From positions 1,674,001 to 1,738,000 of the forward strand of contig NZ_CP133774.1 of the NCBI RefSeq assembly GCF_034344865.1: a DNA stretch of 64,000 nucleotides, in the 5' to 3' direction. The position numbers were made by a program, and so were the translations under genes. This DNA comes from Pseudomonas sp. 10S4. GTDB taxonomy: Bacteria; Pseudomonadota; Gammaproteobacteria; Pseudomonadales; Pseudomonadaceae. The notes beneath the pieces were generated by a model. It was not told the DNA's origin. It worked only from the letters and a program-made list of their open reading frames with translations, and ran no database searches. Position 1 is the stretch's first letter. Each line of letters starts with the position of its first letter. Below, piece after piece: positions 56,483 through 64,000 of this stretch.

Positions 56483-57846
56483 CTCGCCTGCTGGTGGAAT
56501 GCACCCACGTATTCCAGCATCCCAAGGTCAACTCGGGCATTCAGCGCGTGGTGCGCAACGTCATCAATCAACTGCCGCCCAGCGTGCAGGGCGTCGAATG
56601 CATCCCGGTCGTGATGCTCAAAGGCAAGCTCTACCGAGTGCTCAAGCTCGGCGCGTTGAACATTCCGTTTTTCGATCACTTGATGATCTTTGGCGGGCGT
56701 CTGGGGCGCCTGGCCCACCGGTTCTGGCAACTGCACCAACGCCTGCACAACCGCACGAATTCGCGAGTGATCAAGCGTTTGCTGCACGTGGCCTACCGCG
56801 TCACGGCGATTACCTGTTTCAGTATTCCGCTGCGTCTGATCGACGGTCTCAACCAATACCAACTGCCCAAGCGTTGCACGCCGTTGCAGCATCAGCCGGG
56901 GGATCAGTTGGTGTTGCTGGACTCGTCCTGGCACACCGATTTCTTCCCGTTTGCCGAACAACTCAAGCGCGAAGGCGTGGGCATTGTCTCGGTCATCTAC
57001 GACTTGATTCCCCTGACCCACCCGCAGTTCTACGACACGCGGCTGGTACAGGTTTTCAACGAATGGTTCGACTGGATCACTAAAACCGCCGACGGCTATG
57101 TGGCGATTTCCGCCACGGTGCGCGACCAGGTGCGCGAAGAATTGCAGCACCGGGTCGGTCCGGCTAAAGCCGATGCCTTGTGGTTCGACTATTTCCACCT
57201 CGGCTCAGAACTGGACCTGAGCGAAGCGAGCGCTGCCGTCGAACCGCGCCTGAAGCGGATGTTCGACGCCCCGGAGCCGGTGTTCCTGATGGTCAGCACC
57301 ATCGAACCGCGCAAGAACCACGACTACCTGCTGGACGCTTTTGAACTCGCCTGGGCGGCGGGCTCGACAGCCCGACTGTGCATCGCCGGGCGCATCGGCT
57401 GGAAGTGCGACGCCCTGCTCGCCCGGGTGCACAACCATCCGCAGTTGAACAAACGGCTGTTCATGTTCAACGACCTGAGCGACACCAGCCTCGAATACGC
57501 CTACTCCCACGCCCGTTCGCTGGTGTTTCCGTCCTGGGTCGAAGGCTTCGGCCTGCCCCTGGTGGAAGCCATGCAACGCGGGTTGCCCGCGATGGGCAGT
57601 GATATCCCGATCTTCCGCGAAATTGGCGGTGAGTTCATGGCCTACTTCGACCTGGCCAAGCCGCAAACCCTGGCCGATCTGGTGGTTCGCTTCGAGAACA
57701 GCGGCCAATTCCCAGCGGCTCGCAATGTCACTGATTGGCAGTGGATCGGCTGGCGTGAAGCCAGTGCGCAACTGGCCGAACGCACCCTGCGCAATCTTCA
57801 GCCGACACCGGTCGTGGCAGAGAGGCAACATGCGAATTGCCCTTAA
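56479..57846 (+). CDS. wbpX: D-rhamnosyltransferase WbpX
   Basis: 455 residues. GT4-type: STIEPRKNHDYLLDAFELAW (nucleotide-sugar region) and the EGFGLPLVEAMQRGLPAMGS ExxxxxxxE motif. The N-terminal part begins LLVECTHVFQHPKVNSGIQR. In P. aeruginosa WbpX, WbpY and WbpZ build the D-rhamnan repeat. Overlaps wbpY by 17 bp. Confidence 0.9.
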   Translation: MTRLLVECTHVFQHPKVNSGIQRVVRNVINQLPPSVQGVECIPVVMLKGKLYRVLKLGALNIPFFDHLMIFGGRLGRLAHRFWQLHQRLHNRTNSRVIKRLLHVAYRVTAITCFSIPLRLIDGLNQYQLPKRCTPLQHQPGDQLVLLDSSWHTDFFPFAEQLKREGVGIVSVIYDLIPLTHPQFYDTRLVQVFNEWFDWITKTADGYVAISATVRDQVREELQHRVGPAKADALWFDYFHLGSELDLSEASAAVEPRLKRMFDAPEPVFLMVSTIEPRKNHDYLLDAFELAWAAGSTARLCIAGRIGWKCDALLARVHNHPQLNKRLFMFNDLSDTSLEYAYSHARSLVFPSWVEGFGLPLVEAMQRGLPAMGSDIPIFREIGGEFMAYFDLAKPQTLADLVVRFENSGQFPAARNVTDWQWIGWREASAQLAERTLRNLQPTPVVAERQHANCP

Positions 57847-59005
57847 CGCCCGCATCCTCCAGGCCCCGCGCACCGGCATCGGCCATTACGTTGCCGAACT
57901 GGTGGGCGCACTCGCCTGTGAACCGGACATCGAATTGTCGCTGTTCCACGGCTGGGGCTGGAGCACTTCGCTGCCCGAGGCCGCCATGCCCGGCTACTCG
58001 CGACTGTCGCCGTTGCTGCGGCAAATTCCCGGGGCCTATCAGGCACGGCGCTGGCTGGCGCAGAAACGTTTCGATCAGGGCCGGTCCCAGTCGATCGACC
58101 TGTATCACGAACCGAGTTTGTGGCCGCTGTCATTCGACGGCCCAACGGTCATCACCCTGCATGACCTGACGCACCTGCATTACCCCGAGACGCAACCGCC
58201 GGCGCGCTTGCGCGAAATCGAGCGGCGACTGGCCGATGGCGTGCAACAGGCGCAGTTGATTCTGACCGACTCGCAGTTCATTGCCGATGAGGCTCAAGCC
58301 TATTTCGCCCTGCCCGCCGAGCGTTTCATCGTCGCGCCGCTGGGCGCGGCGGCGCGTTTCCATCCGCGCTCAGCCGAAGACATCGACACGGTCCTCAAGG
58401 CCCACGGGGTCGAGGCCCGAGAATATTTTCTCTGCGTCGGCACCCTGGAACCGCGCAAAAACCTGGCCCTGGCCCTGCGTGCCCACGCCTTGCTGCCGGA
58501 GGCGCAGCGCCAGCGGTTTCCGCTGTTGATCGTCGGCATGGCCGGCTGGCAGCGCGAGCAATTCAGCGAAGAACTGCGCCAGGCACTGGCCGCCGGGCAC
58601 GTCTGCTTGCTCGGTTACCTGCCCGACGAACAAGTGGCACAACTGTTGGCCGGGGCGCAGGCACTGATTTTTCCATCGGTCTATGAAGGCTTCGGCCTGC
58701 CTGTGCTGGAAGCCATGGCCAGCGGCACGCCGGTGATTCTGGTTCAGCATTCGGCGATGCCAGAGGTGGCCGGCGCGGCGGGCAACTACATTGAACCTGA
58801 CGACCCTGTCGGCTTGCGGGATGCGATGAGCCGACTGATCGACGATAAAACGCATTGGCAGGCATGCCGAGAAGCGGGACTACAACAAGCGAAGCTTTTT
58901 CCTGGGAGCGTTGCGCGAAGATCACAGCCCGCGCCTACCGCCAGGTTTTGGGAGGTTGAATGCGAGTTCTTCATTTTTTCAAGACGTACCTGCCCGACTC
59001 CGTAG
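57830..59005 (+). CDS. wbpY: D-rhamnosyltransferase WbpY, C-terminus altered by a frameshift
   Basis: GT4-type glycosyltransferase: MRIALNARILQAPRTGIGHY, LCVGTLEPRKNLALALRAHA, SVYEGFGLPVLEAMASGTPV. Up to about residue 355 the frame is sound (REAGLQQAKLF). After the T5 run at 58896-58900 it drifts into an unlikely tail that overlaps wbpZ. With one more T it would end SWERCAKITARAYRQVLGG and stop at 58959, directly before the wbpZ ATG at 58960, giving 376 residues. I take this as the true end. Probably a sequence error. Confidence 0.9.
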   Translation: MRIALNARILQAPRTGIGHYVAELVGALACEPDIELSLFHGWGWSTSLPEAAMPGYSRLSPLLRQIPGAYQARRWLAQKRFDQGRSQSIDLYHEPSLWPLSFDGPTVITLHDLTHLHYPETQPPARLREIERRLADGVQQAQLILTDSQFIADEAQAYFALPAERFIVAPLGAAARFHPRSAEDIDTVLKAHGVEAREYFLCVGTLEPRKNLALALRAHALLPEAQRQRFPLLIVGMAGWQREQFSEELRQALAAGHVCLLGYLPDEQVAQLLAGAQALIFPSVYEGFGLPVLEAMASGTPVILVQHSAMPEVAGAAGNYIEPDDPVGLRDAMSRLIDDKTHWQACREAGLQQAKLFPGSVARRSQPAPTARFWEVECEFFIFSRRTCPTP

Positions 59006-60090
59006 GTGGCATCGAACAAGTCATCTTCCAGCTCTGCGAAAGTGGCGCCCAGCACGGCATCGAGGGCCAGGTACTGACGCTGAGTGCCGACCCGACGCCG
59101 CCCGTGGTGAAACTCGGTCAGCATGAAGTGCATCGGGCCAGACTCGACATTCAATTCGCCTCCACGGGATTTTCCTGGAGCGTGTTCAAACAGTTTCGCG
59201 AGCTGGCGGCCGAAGCGGATGTGGTCAATTACCACTTCCCGTGGCCATTCATGGACCTGGTGCACTTCGCCAGCGGCATGAACAAGCCGAGCGTGGTCAC
59301 TTACCACTCGGACATCATTCGCCAGAAACACCTGCTCAAACTCTATCGGCCGCTGATGAACCGTTTCCTCGCCAGCGCCGACCGCATCGTCGCGGCCTCG
59401 CCTAACTACCTGCACACCAGCGATGTATTGCAGCAGTTTCAGGACAAGACCCGCGTCATTCCCTACGGTTTGAACAAGGCCGGTTATCCACAGCCTGATA
59501 CCGAGCGCATGGCCCATTGGCGGCAGAAGCTTGGGGATAAGTTTTTCCTGTTCGTGGGCGTGATGCGTTACTACAAAGGCTTGCACATCCTGCTCGACGC
59601 CTTGAAAGACGTGGATTACCCGGTGGTGATCGTCGGCGCCGGGCCACTGGAAACAGAATTGCACGCCCAGGCTGCTGCGCTGGGTCTGCGCAATATCCAC
59701 TTCCTCGGCCGGCTGGGGGATGAAGACAAGGTGGCGTTGCTGCAACTGAGCTACGCCATTGTGTTCCCGTCGCACCTACGCTCCGAAGCGTTCGGCATCT
59801 CGCTGCTGGAAGGCGCGATGTACGGCAAACCGATGATCTCCAGCGAAATCGGCACCGGCACCAGCTACATCAACATCCACAACGAAACCGGGCTGGTGGT
59901 GCCACCGAGTAATCCACAGGCGTTCCGCGAGGCGATGCGCACCTTGTGGGAAGACCCGGTGCGCGCGGCAGCCATGGGCGTGAAAGCTGAGGCGCGGTAT
60001 CGGCAGTTGTTTACTGCCGACGAAATGGGCCGCAAGTGGACGGAGCTGTATCAGGAATTGCTGGAAGAAAAATCCCTGTCCTACGCCTGA
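58960..60090 (+). CDS. wbpZ: D-rhamnosyltransferase WbpZ
   Basis: 376 residues. GT4-type: VLHFFKTYLPDSVGGIEQVI start, FVGVMRYYKGLHILLDALKD, and SEAFGISLLEGAMYGKPMIS. In P. aeruginosa WbpZ transfers the first D-rhamnose onto the lipid-linked primer. Last gene of the rmd operon; a REP-like palindrome follows. Confidence 0.92.
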   Translation: MRVLHFFKTYLPDSVGGIEQVIFQLCESGAQHGIEGQVLTLSADPTPPVVKLGQHEVHRARLDIQFASTGFSWSVFKQFRELAAEADVVNYHFPWPFMDLVHFASGMNKPSVVTYHSDIIRQKHLLKLYRPLMNRFLASADRIVAASPNYLHTSDVLQQFQDKTRVIPYGLNKAGYPQPDTERMAHWRQKLGDKFFLFVGVMRYYKGLHILLDALKDVDYPVVIVGAGPLETELHAQAAALGLRNIHFLGRLGDEDKVALLQLSYAIVFPSHLRSEAFGISLLEGAMYGKPMISSEIGTGTSYINIHNETGLVVPPSNPQAFREAMRTLWEDPVRAAAMGVKAEARYRQLFTADEMGRKWTELYQELLEEKSLSYA

Positions 60091-60126
60091 CCCATGAGGG
60101 GTGAACCCTCTGGTGCAGTGAACCCT

Positions 60127-60254
60127 GTGGCGAGGGGCTTGCCCCCGTTCGGCTGCGCAGCAGTCGTAAAACCATCGCACGCGGTGTGCTTAATACATCG
60201 CGGTGGCAGGTTTTGGGGCCGCTTCGCAGCCCAACGGGGCAAGCCCCTCACCAC
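60127..60254. repeat. Long REP-like palindrome (GTGGCGAGGGGCTTGCCCC type)
   Basis: 60127-60149 and 60233-60254 are inverted copies (GTGGCGAGGGGCTTGCCCCC) with inner symmetry around GGCTGCGCAGC and GCTTCGCAGCC. Same type as 44760-44890; together these two bracket the whole polysaccharide locus. Confidence 0.82.
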
Positions 60255-60275
60255 AAAAAGTATTCCCCTGCTGAT

Positions 60276-60641
60276 TTAGCCGTGTGGCGCAGGTTTCGGC
60301 AGTTCGACGTTATCGAGCATCCGGTTCACCGCCAGCTCGGCCAGCATGACGATTTGCTGGATCGCCATGGCAGTGTGCCGGTTGGGACCTTCCAGGCGGG
60401 CGGCAAAGTCGCTGGTCATGATGCTGGCCTGGGCCAGGGATTCGCAGGTGTGGGCCAGCAGATCTTCGTCTTTCATATCCGGCATGATGGCGAACATCGT
60501 GCTCGGCTTACGAGCCGGCGGGGCTTTCAGGGCGGCGGGGTTTAGGTAGAAGTTGAGCGCGCGGTCGGCGGCTTCCTTGAGCTTTTTGGCGTCGAGGGTG
60601 GGGCTGTCGGTTTCTGGGGGATTCGGGGTTGCTTTGAACAT
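60276..60641 (-). CDS. DUF6124 family protein
   Basis: 121 residues, no membrane segment. Pattern MFKATPNPPETDSPTLDAKK, then AADRALNFYL and DLLAHTCESLAQASIMTSDF, seen in a family found in many copies in Pseudomonas. AAGGTGATCC precedes the ATG. Function unknown. Its 5' leader is unusual (next entry). Confidence 0.82.
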   Translation of the reverse strand: MFKATPNPPETDSPTLDAKKLKEAADRALNFYLNPAALKAPPARKPSTMFAIMPDMKDEDLLAHTCESLAQASIMTSDFAARLEGPNRHTAMAIQQIVMLAELAVNRMLDNVELPKPAPHG

Positions 60642-60973
60642 AGTGGATCACCTTTAAGAAATGAGGCTGCCACTTTTTTCGTTTCCACACGAAAAGGTGA
60701 CAGCTGTGCGCAGGGTGGAAAACCGAGCAAAGGCATAACCCCGGCAGACCCGAAGGTCTCCCGCACACAGCCGTCATAACTCAAAACAGCGACGATAAAA
60801 AACGCCGCAGTATGCCATGGGGCTATGCCTTTAAAACCTCGGGTTTCCACGCCCGATCGCTGATGTGCAGCGACACCCAAAGCCTATCCACCCCGTTTCC
60901 GACGGACAACCTTCAAAACCTGTCGGAAACATTCCCCAAAATCACTCGGTCTGTAGGACCACCACAGTCAAAG
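60642..60973 (-). promoter_or_regulatory. Candidate structured leader of the DUF6124 gene
   Basis: 332 bp with no convincing gene. On the minus strand it contains AGACC-TTCG-GGTCT (60746-60759), a stable UUCG tetraloop hairpin, then TTTTCG/CGAAAA arms (about 60675-60695) close to the start codon. An open minus-strand frame (60542-60880) crosses it, but it runs into the DUF6124 gene in a different frame and looks non-natural. I recall similar sequence upstream of DUF6124/DUF3077 genes elsewhere in Pseudomonas, which suggests a conserved leader rather than a protein. Confidence 0.4.
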
Positions 60974-61061
60974 GTGGGAGTGAGCCTGCTCGCGATAGCG
61001 GTGGTTCAGCCTCCAGCAATGTTTAATGACAGACCGCTATCGCGAGCAGGCTCGCTCCCAC
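60974..61061. repeat. REP palindrome, 29-bp arms
   Basis: 60974-61002 and 61033-61061 are inverted copies (GTGGGAGTGAGCCTGCTCGC, GATAGCGGT) with one mismatch. Located after the oxidoreductase gene on the minus strand. Confidence 0.88.
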
Positions 61062-61077
61062 AGGGGATCTGGGGTGC

Positions 61078-63109
61078 TTATAAGTCCAGCACCAACGGCT
61101 CAGCCCCCTGCGCCGGCACCGCACAACAAATCAGCACGTGCCCCGCCTCCGGCACTTCTGCCGGCGGCTGTGGATAATTCACCTGGCCGCTGATCAACCG
61201 GGTCTTGCAGGTGCCGCACGACCCGCCGCGACAACTGAATTCCGGGCGCAAGCCGCGGCTCTCCGCCAACTCCAGCAAACTGCCGCCGTCCGGTTGCCAG
61301 CGCGCTTCTTTGGCCGAACGCTGGAACACCACTGGCACCGAGGTCGTCGCGGCTGGCGGCTGCTCGATGACGATCGCATCCGGATCGGGGCGCCGACGCA
61401 ATGTCGATGGGCCAAAGGTTTCGGCGTGAATTTGTGAATCGCGGATGTCCAGGTCCCGCAGCCCGTCGTATATGCCTTGGGTAAAACTCCCCGGACCACA
61501 CAGGACAAAGTCCAATTGATCGTAGTCCTCAACCTCAAGGATCGACTGCAACAACGCCATGTCGATACGCCCGGTCAGGTCGAAGTCTTCGCCCTCCCGC
61601 GCCTCGGGTTCCGGTTGGCTGAGCAGGCGCAGTACGCGAACCGTGTCACCAGCCCCTTCAAGCAACCGATCCAGCTCTTGGCGAAACGGTTGATCCGCCA
61701 AGGTCCGCGAACTCTGGAAGAACCACGTCGGCCGAATATGCCGGGTGCGCCAGCCCTGATAAACCACCTCGCGCACCATCGACAGCAACGGCGATGATGC
61801 CGACCCCGGCGGCCAACAGCACCAGCGGCCGACGCTCATGGGGCGCCACGGTGAAATGGCCCTGCGGCGCACGGGCTTCGAGCACATCACCGACGCGAAT
61901 CTGCTCATGCACGTGGGAAGACACCAAGCCGTCACGCTTCACGCTGATGCGGAAAAAATCATCGGACGGCGCACTCGACAGGCTGTAGGTGCGGATATGC
62001 GTCTCGCCGCCCACCTTAAAACGCAGCGGCAAATGCTGCCCGGCCTGGAACACCGGCAAACCGATGCCATCGGCAGGCTCCAGATAAACCGAGCGAATGT
62101 TTTGGCTTTCCGCCTCGATCCGCACCACCCGCAATGGCCGCCAGGCATCACCCAACGCCTGGGCTTGCAGGCGAGCAGCGGCCTGTTCCCAGGTGCCGGT
62201 CATCAAACTGTTCGGCGACATCCCATCGAACCGCCAGCGCAGGGCCAACGCCGCCGGCCGCCGCACCACGCGTGCAACCTCAAACGTCCACAAGCGCTCG
62301 GCGCCTTGAAAGGCTTCGACCTGCGGGCCTTCGAGGATGATCTCGGTGCGACCACTGAGTTGCAGCAGGTCACCCGATTTGAAGTCGACGAATAGCAAAC
62401 CAGCCCGAGGGTTGAGCAACAGGTTGCCCAAGGTGTTGAAGTGTAAGTTGCCGGCGAAGTCCGGAATGGTCAGGCGATTGCCTTCGATACGGACGAAACC
62501 GGGCTGGCCACCGCGATGAGAAACGTCCACCGAGCGTTGGCCGTCGACGTCCACATAACTGGCGACAAAGAACGTATCCGCCCCGGCGATCATCGCTTTG
62601 GCCGCGTCATCCAGCTCAAAGAGGTGCTGCGCCATGCGGGTCGAAGGGTCCGCCAGCGGCACCGAATGAAACTGACGCAATTGAATATATTGCGGGCAGT
62701 TGCCGAAGGACTGCTGCACCGAAACACCAAAGCCGCTCGCCGTCATGGCGCCGACCCGGCCGTTGAGCCGGTTGCGCCGCCGGGTGTGCAGTTCGATGCC
62801 CAACAGACCAATCGCGTCCCCGGCGTGCAATTGCGCAGGGTCATCGGCTGCAGGCAGGCTGTCGAACTGCAACCCTGTAGGTGCAGGCGAATGCGCGAAG
62901 CCGGGCTGACCTTCGAGGATGCTGGCCCACGGATCGCCGTTGGCATCGACCGCGCCGTACAGCATGAACGGCAGTTGCTGATAGAACTGGCGATGCTGGT
63001 CTGGCATCTCGCTGCGAATCACCCGACGGCCGAGGGTGTCCATTCGCTCGGCAACACCCACGTGTTCCTGCATCTGCCGTTCGCCGGCGTGCCACGGTGA
63101 ATGTTGCAT
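61078..63109 (-). pseudogene. Flavin-binding / ferredoxin reductase / [2Fe-2S] fusion oxidoreductase, frameshifted
   Basis: About 676 residues when repaired. The N-terminal pyridoxamine-phosphate-oxidase-like split barrel (about 60-290, FFVASYVDVDGQRSVDVSHR) is followed by an FNR-type FAD/NAD(P) module (THIRTYSLSSAP for FAD; LVLLAAGVG for nucleotide). The C-terminal plant-type ferredoxin has CRGGSCGTC and a distant Cys (LICCA). The frame breaks at 61793-61799 (GATGATG). Removing one T restores the canonical GVGITPLLSM, so an inserted base in the sequence is likely. The start ATG has AAAAGGAGTCC upstream. It should pass electrons from NAD(P)H to an unknown acceptor. Followed upstream by a GST gene in the same orientation. 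Confidence 0.85.
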
Positions 63110-63165
63110 GACAGGACTCCTTTTGGTGAAAGGATAAGACGCGAACCCACAGGGTTTGACGGGTA

Positions 63166-63792
63166 TCAGGCAGTGGTCTGCAAACCCGCGACAGTGCGCG
63201 GCATGCCGACAAACCCAGGCAAGGCTTCAATCCGCGTCAGCCAGGCACGAACGTTGGCGTAGTCCGCCAGGGACACGTTGCCTTCCGGCGCATGGGCGAT
63301 GTAGCTGTAGGCCGCGACGTCGGCGATGGTTGGCTCGTTGCCCACCAAATACTTGCTGTTAGCCAGTTCCTGATCGATCACTTTGAGCAGGTCGTGTGAG
63401 CGAGCGATCACTTCTTCGGCGCTGTAAGGCGCGCCAAACACCGTGATCAGCCGTGCTCTGGCGGGGCCAAAGGCAATCGGCCCGGCGGCCACCGACAACC
63501 AGCGCTGAACCTTGGCGGCACCGACCGGGTCGGTCGGCAGCCAGCGACCGTTGCCATATTTCTGCGCCAGGTACACCAGGATTGCGTTGGAATCCGCCAG
63601 CACCACGCCTTGATCATCCAGCACCGGCACCTGACCAAACGAGTTGAGCGCCAGGAACTCCGGCTGTTTGTGCTCGCCTTTAGCCAGGTCGACAAAGATC
63701 AAATCGGTCGGCAGTTGCAGCAGGGACAGCATCAACTCGGCACGGTGAGCGTGGCCGGAACGGGGGAAGTTGTAGAGCTTGATGGCGTTCAT
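63166..63792 (-). CDS. Glutathione S-transferase family protein
   Basis: 208 residues from ATG 63792 ([20 protein letters not shown]). Thioredoxin-like N-terminal domain with [20 protein letters not shown] (cis-Pro and glutathione gamma-Glu site), helical C-terminal domain with [19 protein letters not shown]. Catalytic Ser of beta/theta types likely Ser12. 56 bp upstream of the fusion oxidoreductase in the same direction, so probably co-transcribed. Substrate unknown. Confidence 0.92.
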   Translation of the reverse strand: MNAIKLYNFPRSGHAHRAELMLSLLQLPTDLIFVDLAKGEHKQPEFLALNSFGQVPVLDDQGVVLADSNAILVYLAQKYGNGRWLPTDPVGAAKVQRWLSVAAGPIAFGPARARLITVFGAPYSAEEVIARSHDLLKVIDQELANSKYLVGNEPTIADVAAYSYIAHAPEGNVSLADYANVRAWLTRIEALPGFVGMPRTVAGLQTTA

Positions 63793-63942
63793 GATCGACT
63801 CCGCTGGGTGGTGGCGCCGATCAGACAATGATCAGCACCAATGGCGGCCATCATCCGCCTATCTCCAAATCAGCAGAATAACCAGCAAATGCAATCCATT
63901 GTTTCAGCCAATGCAATAAACCCCAAGCCCAGCACCGATCCT

Positions 63943-63966
63943 TGTGGGAGCGGGCTTGCTCGCGAA
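63943..63966. repeat. Single REP unit at the window edge
   Basis: TGTGGGAGCGGGCTTGCTCG plus CGAA, the same core as the other REPs. No second arm before the window ends. Confidence 0.8.
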
Positions 63967-64000
63967 GACGGACTATCAGTCAACATCTTTGGAGAATATG

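Noticed and set aside
60542..60880. 112-codon minus-strand frame before and into the DUF6124 gene
   Set aside because: Overlaps DUF6124 in another frame and the sequence looks like a translated leader; treated as non-coding.

Overview
The window is a chromosomal segment of a fluorescent-type Pseudomonas (P. fluorescens group). The evidence is gene content and order matching Pseudomonas core loci (pyruvate carboxylase pair plus LysR regulator, uvrD next to a GGDEF/EAL protein, lpd3, the common polysaccharide antigen cluster), high-GC codon use, and many REP palindromes with the core GTGGGAGCGGGCTTGCTCGCGAA. No tRNA, rRNA, CRISPR array, prophage or insertion sequence was seen.

Layout. 1-5.6 kb: pyruvate carboxylase subunits (pycB partial, pycA), the divergent LysR regulator, a HexR-like RpiR regulator with a clear palindromic operator, and a small unknown protein. 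5.6-17.3 kb: a frameshifted PAS-GGDEF-EAL protein, uvrD, a half-size EamA protein, a Tim44-like membrane protein, an SMI1/KNR4 protein, a Kef-type antiporter, a thioesterase, pdxY and a DUF3301 protein. 17.3-29 kb: a zinc-starvation island with two COG0523 (CobW-type) GTPases, DUF1826, dksA2, a secreted protein, an AmiA-type amidase, folE2, a ZnuCBA-like transporter, a gamma carbonic anhydrase, a dihydroorotase paralogue and a ThrRS-like protein lacking its catalytic core. Two Zur-like palindromes sit in its two divergent promoters. 29-32.5 kb: DUF3617, cardiolipin synthase, cyclopropane synthase. 32.5-38.5 kb: a four-gene overlapping operon of three SPFH (HflK/HflC-like) proteins, one with a His-rich N-terminus, and a P1B metal ATPase, preceded by a third, weaker Zur-like palindrome. 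38.7-44.7 kb: lpd3, an Lrp regulator, a LysE exporter, and a lipoprotein/repeat-protein pair of unknown function.

44.9-60.1 kb is the common polysaccharide antigen (A-band, D-rhamnan) locus: rmd-gmd-wbpW-wzm-wzt-wbpXYZ on the plus strand, and a divergent five-gene operon of two glycosyltransferases, two methyltransferases and an acyltransferase. The plus operon makes GDP-D-rhamnose, polymerises it and exports it. The minus operon probably modifies or caps the chain. 60.3-63.8 kb holds a DUF6124 gene behind a conserved-looking leader, a flavin/FNR/ferredoxin fusion oxidoreductase and a GST.

Quality warning: eight genes carry nine single-base indels (about half of them losses in homopolymer runs) while both sides of each break keep conserved sequence. 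I read most of these as sequence errors rather than real gene decay, but cannot prove it here.
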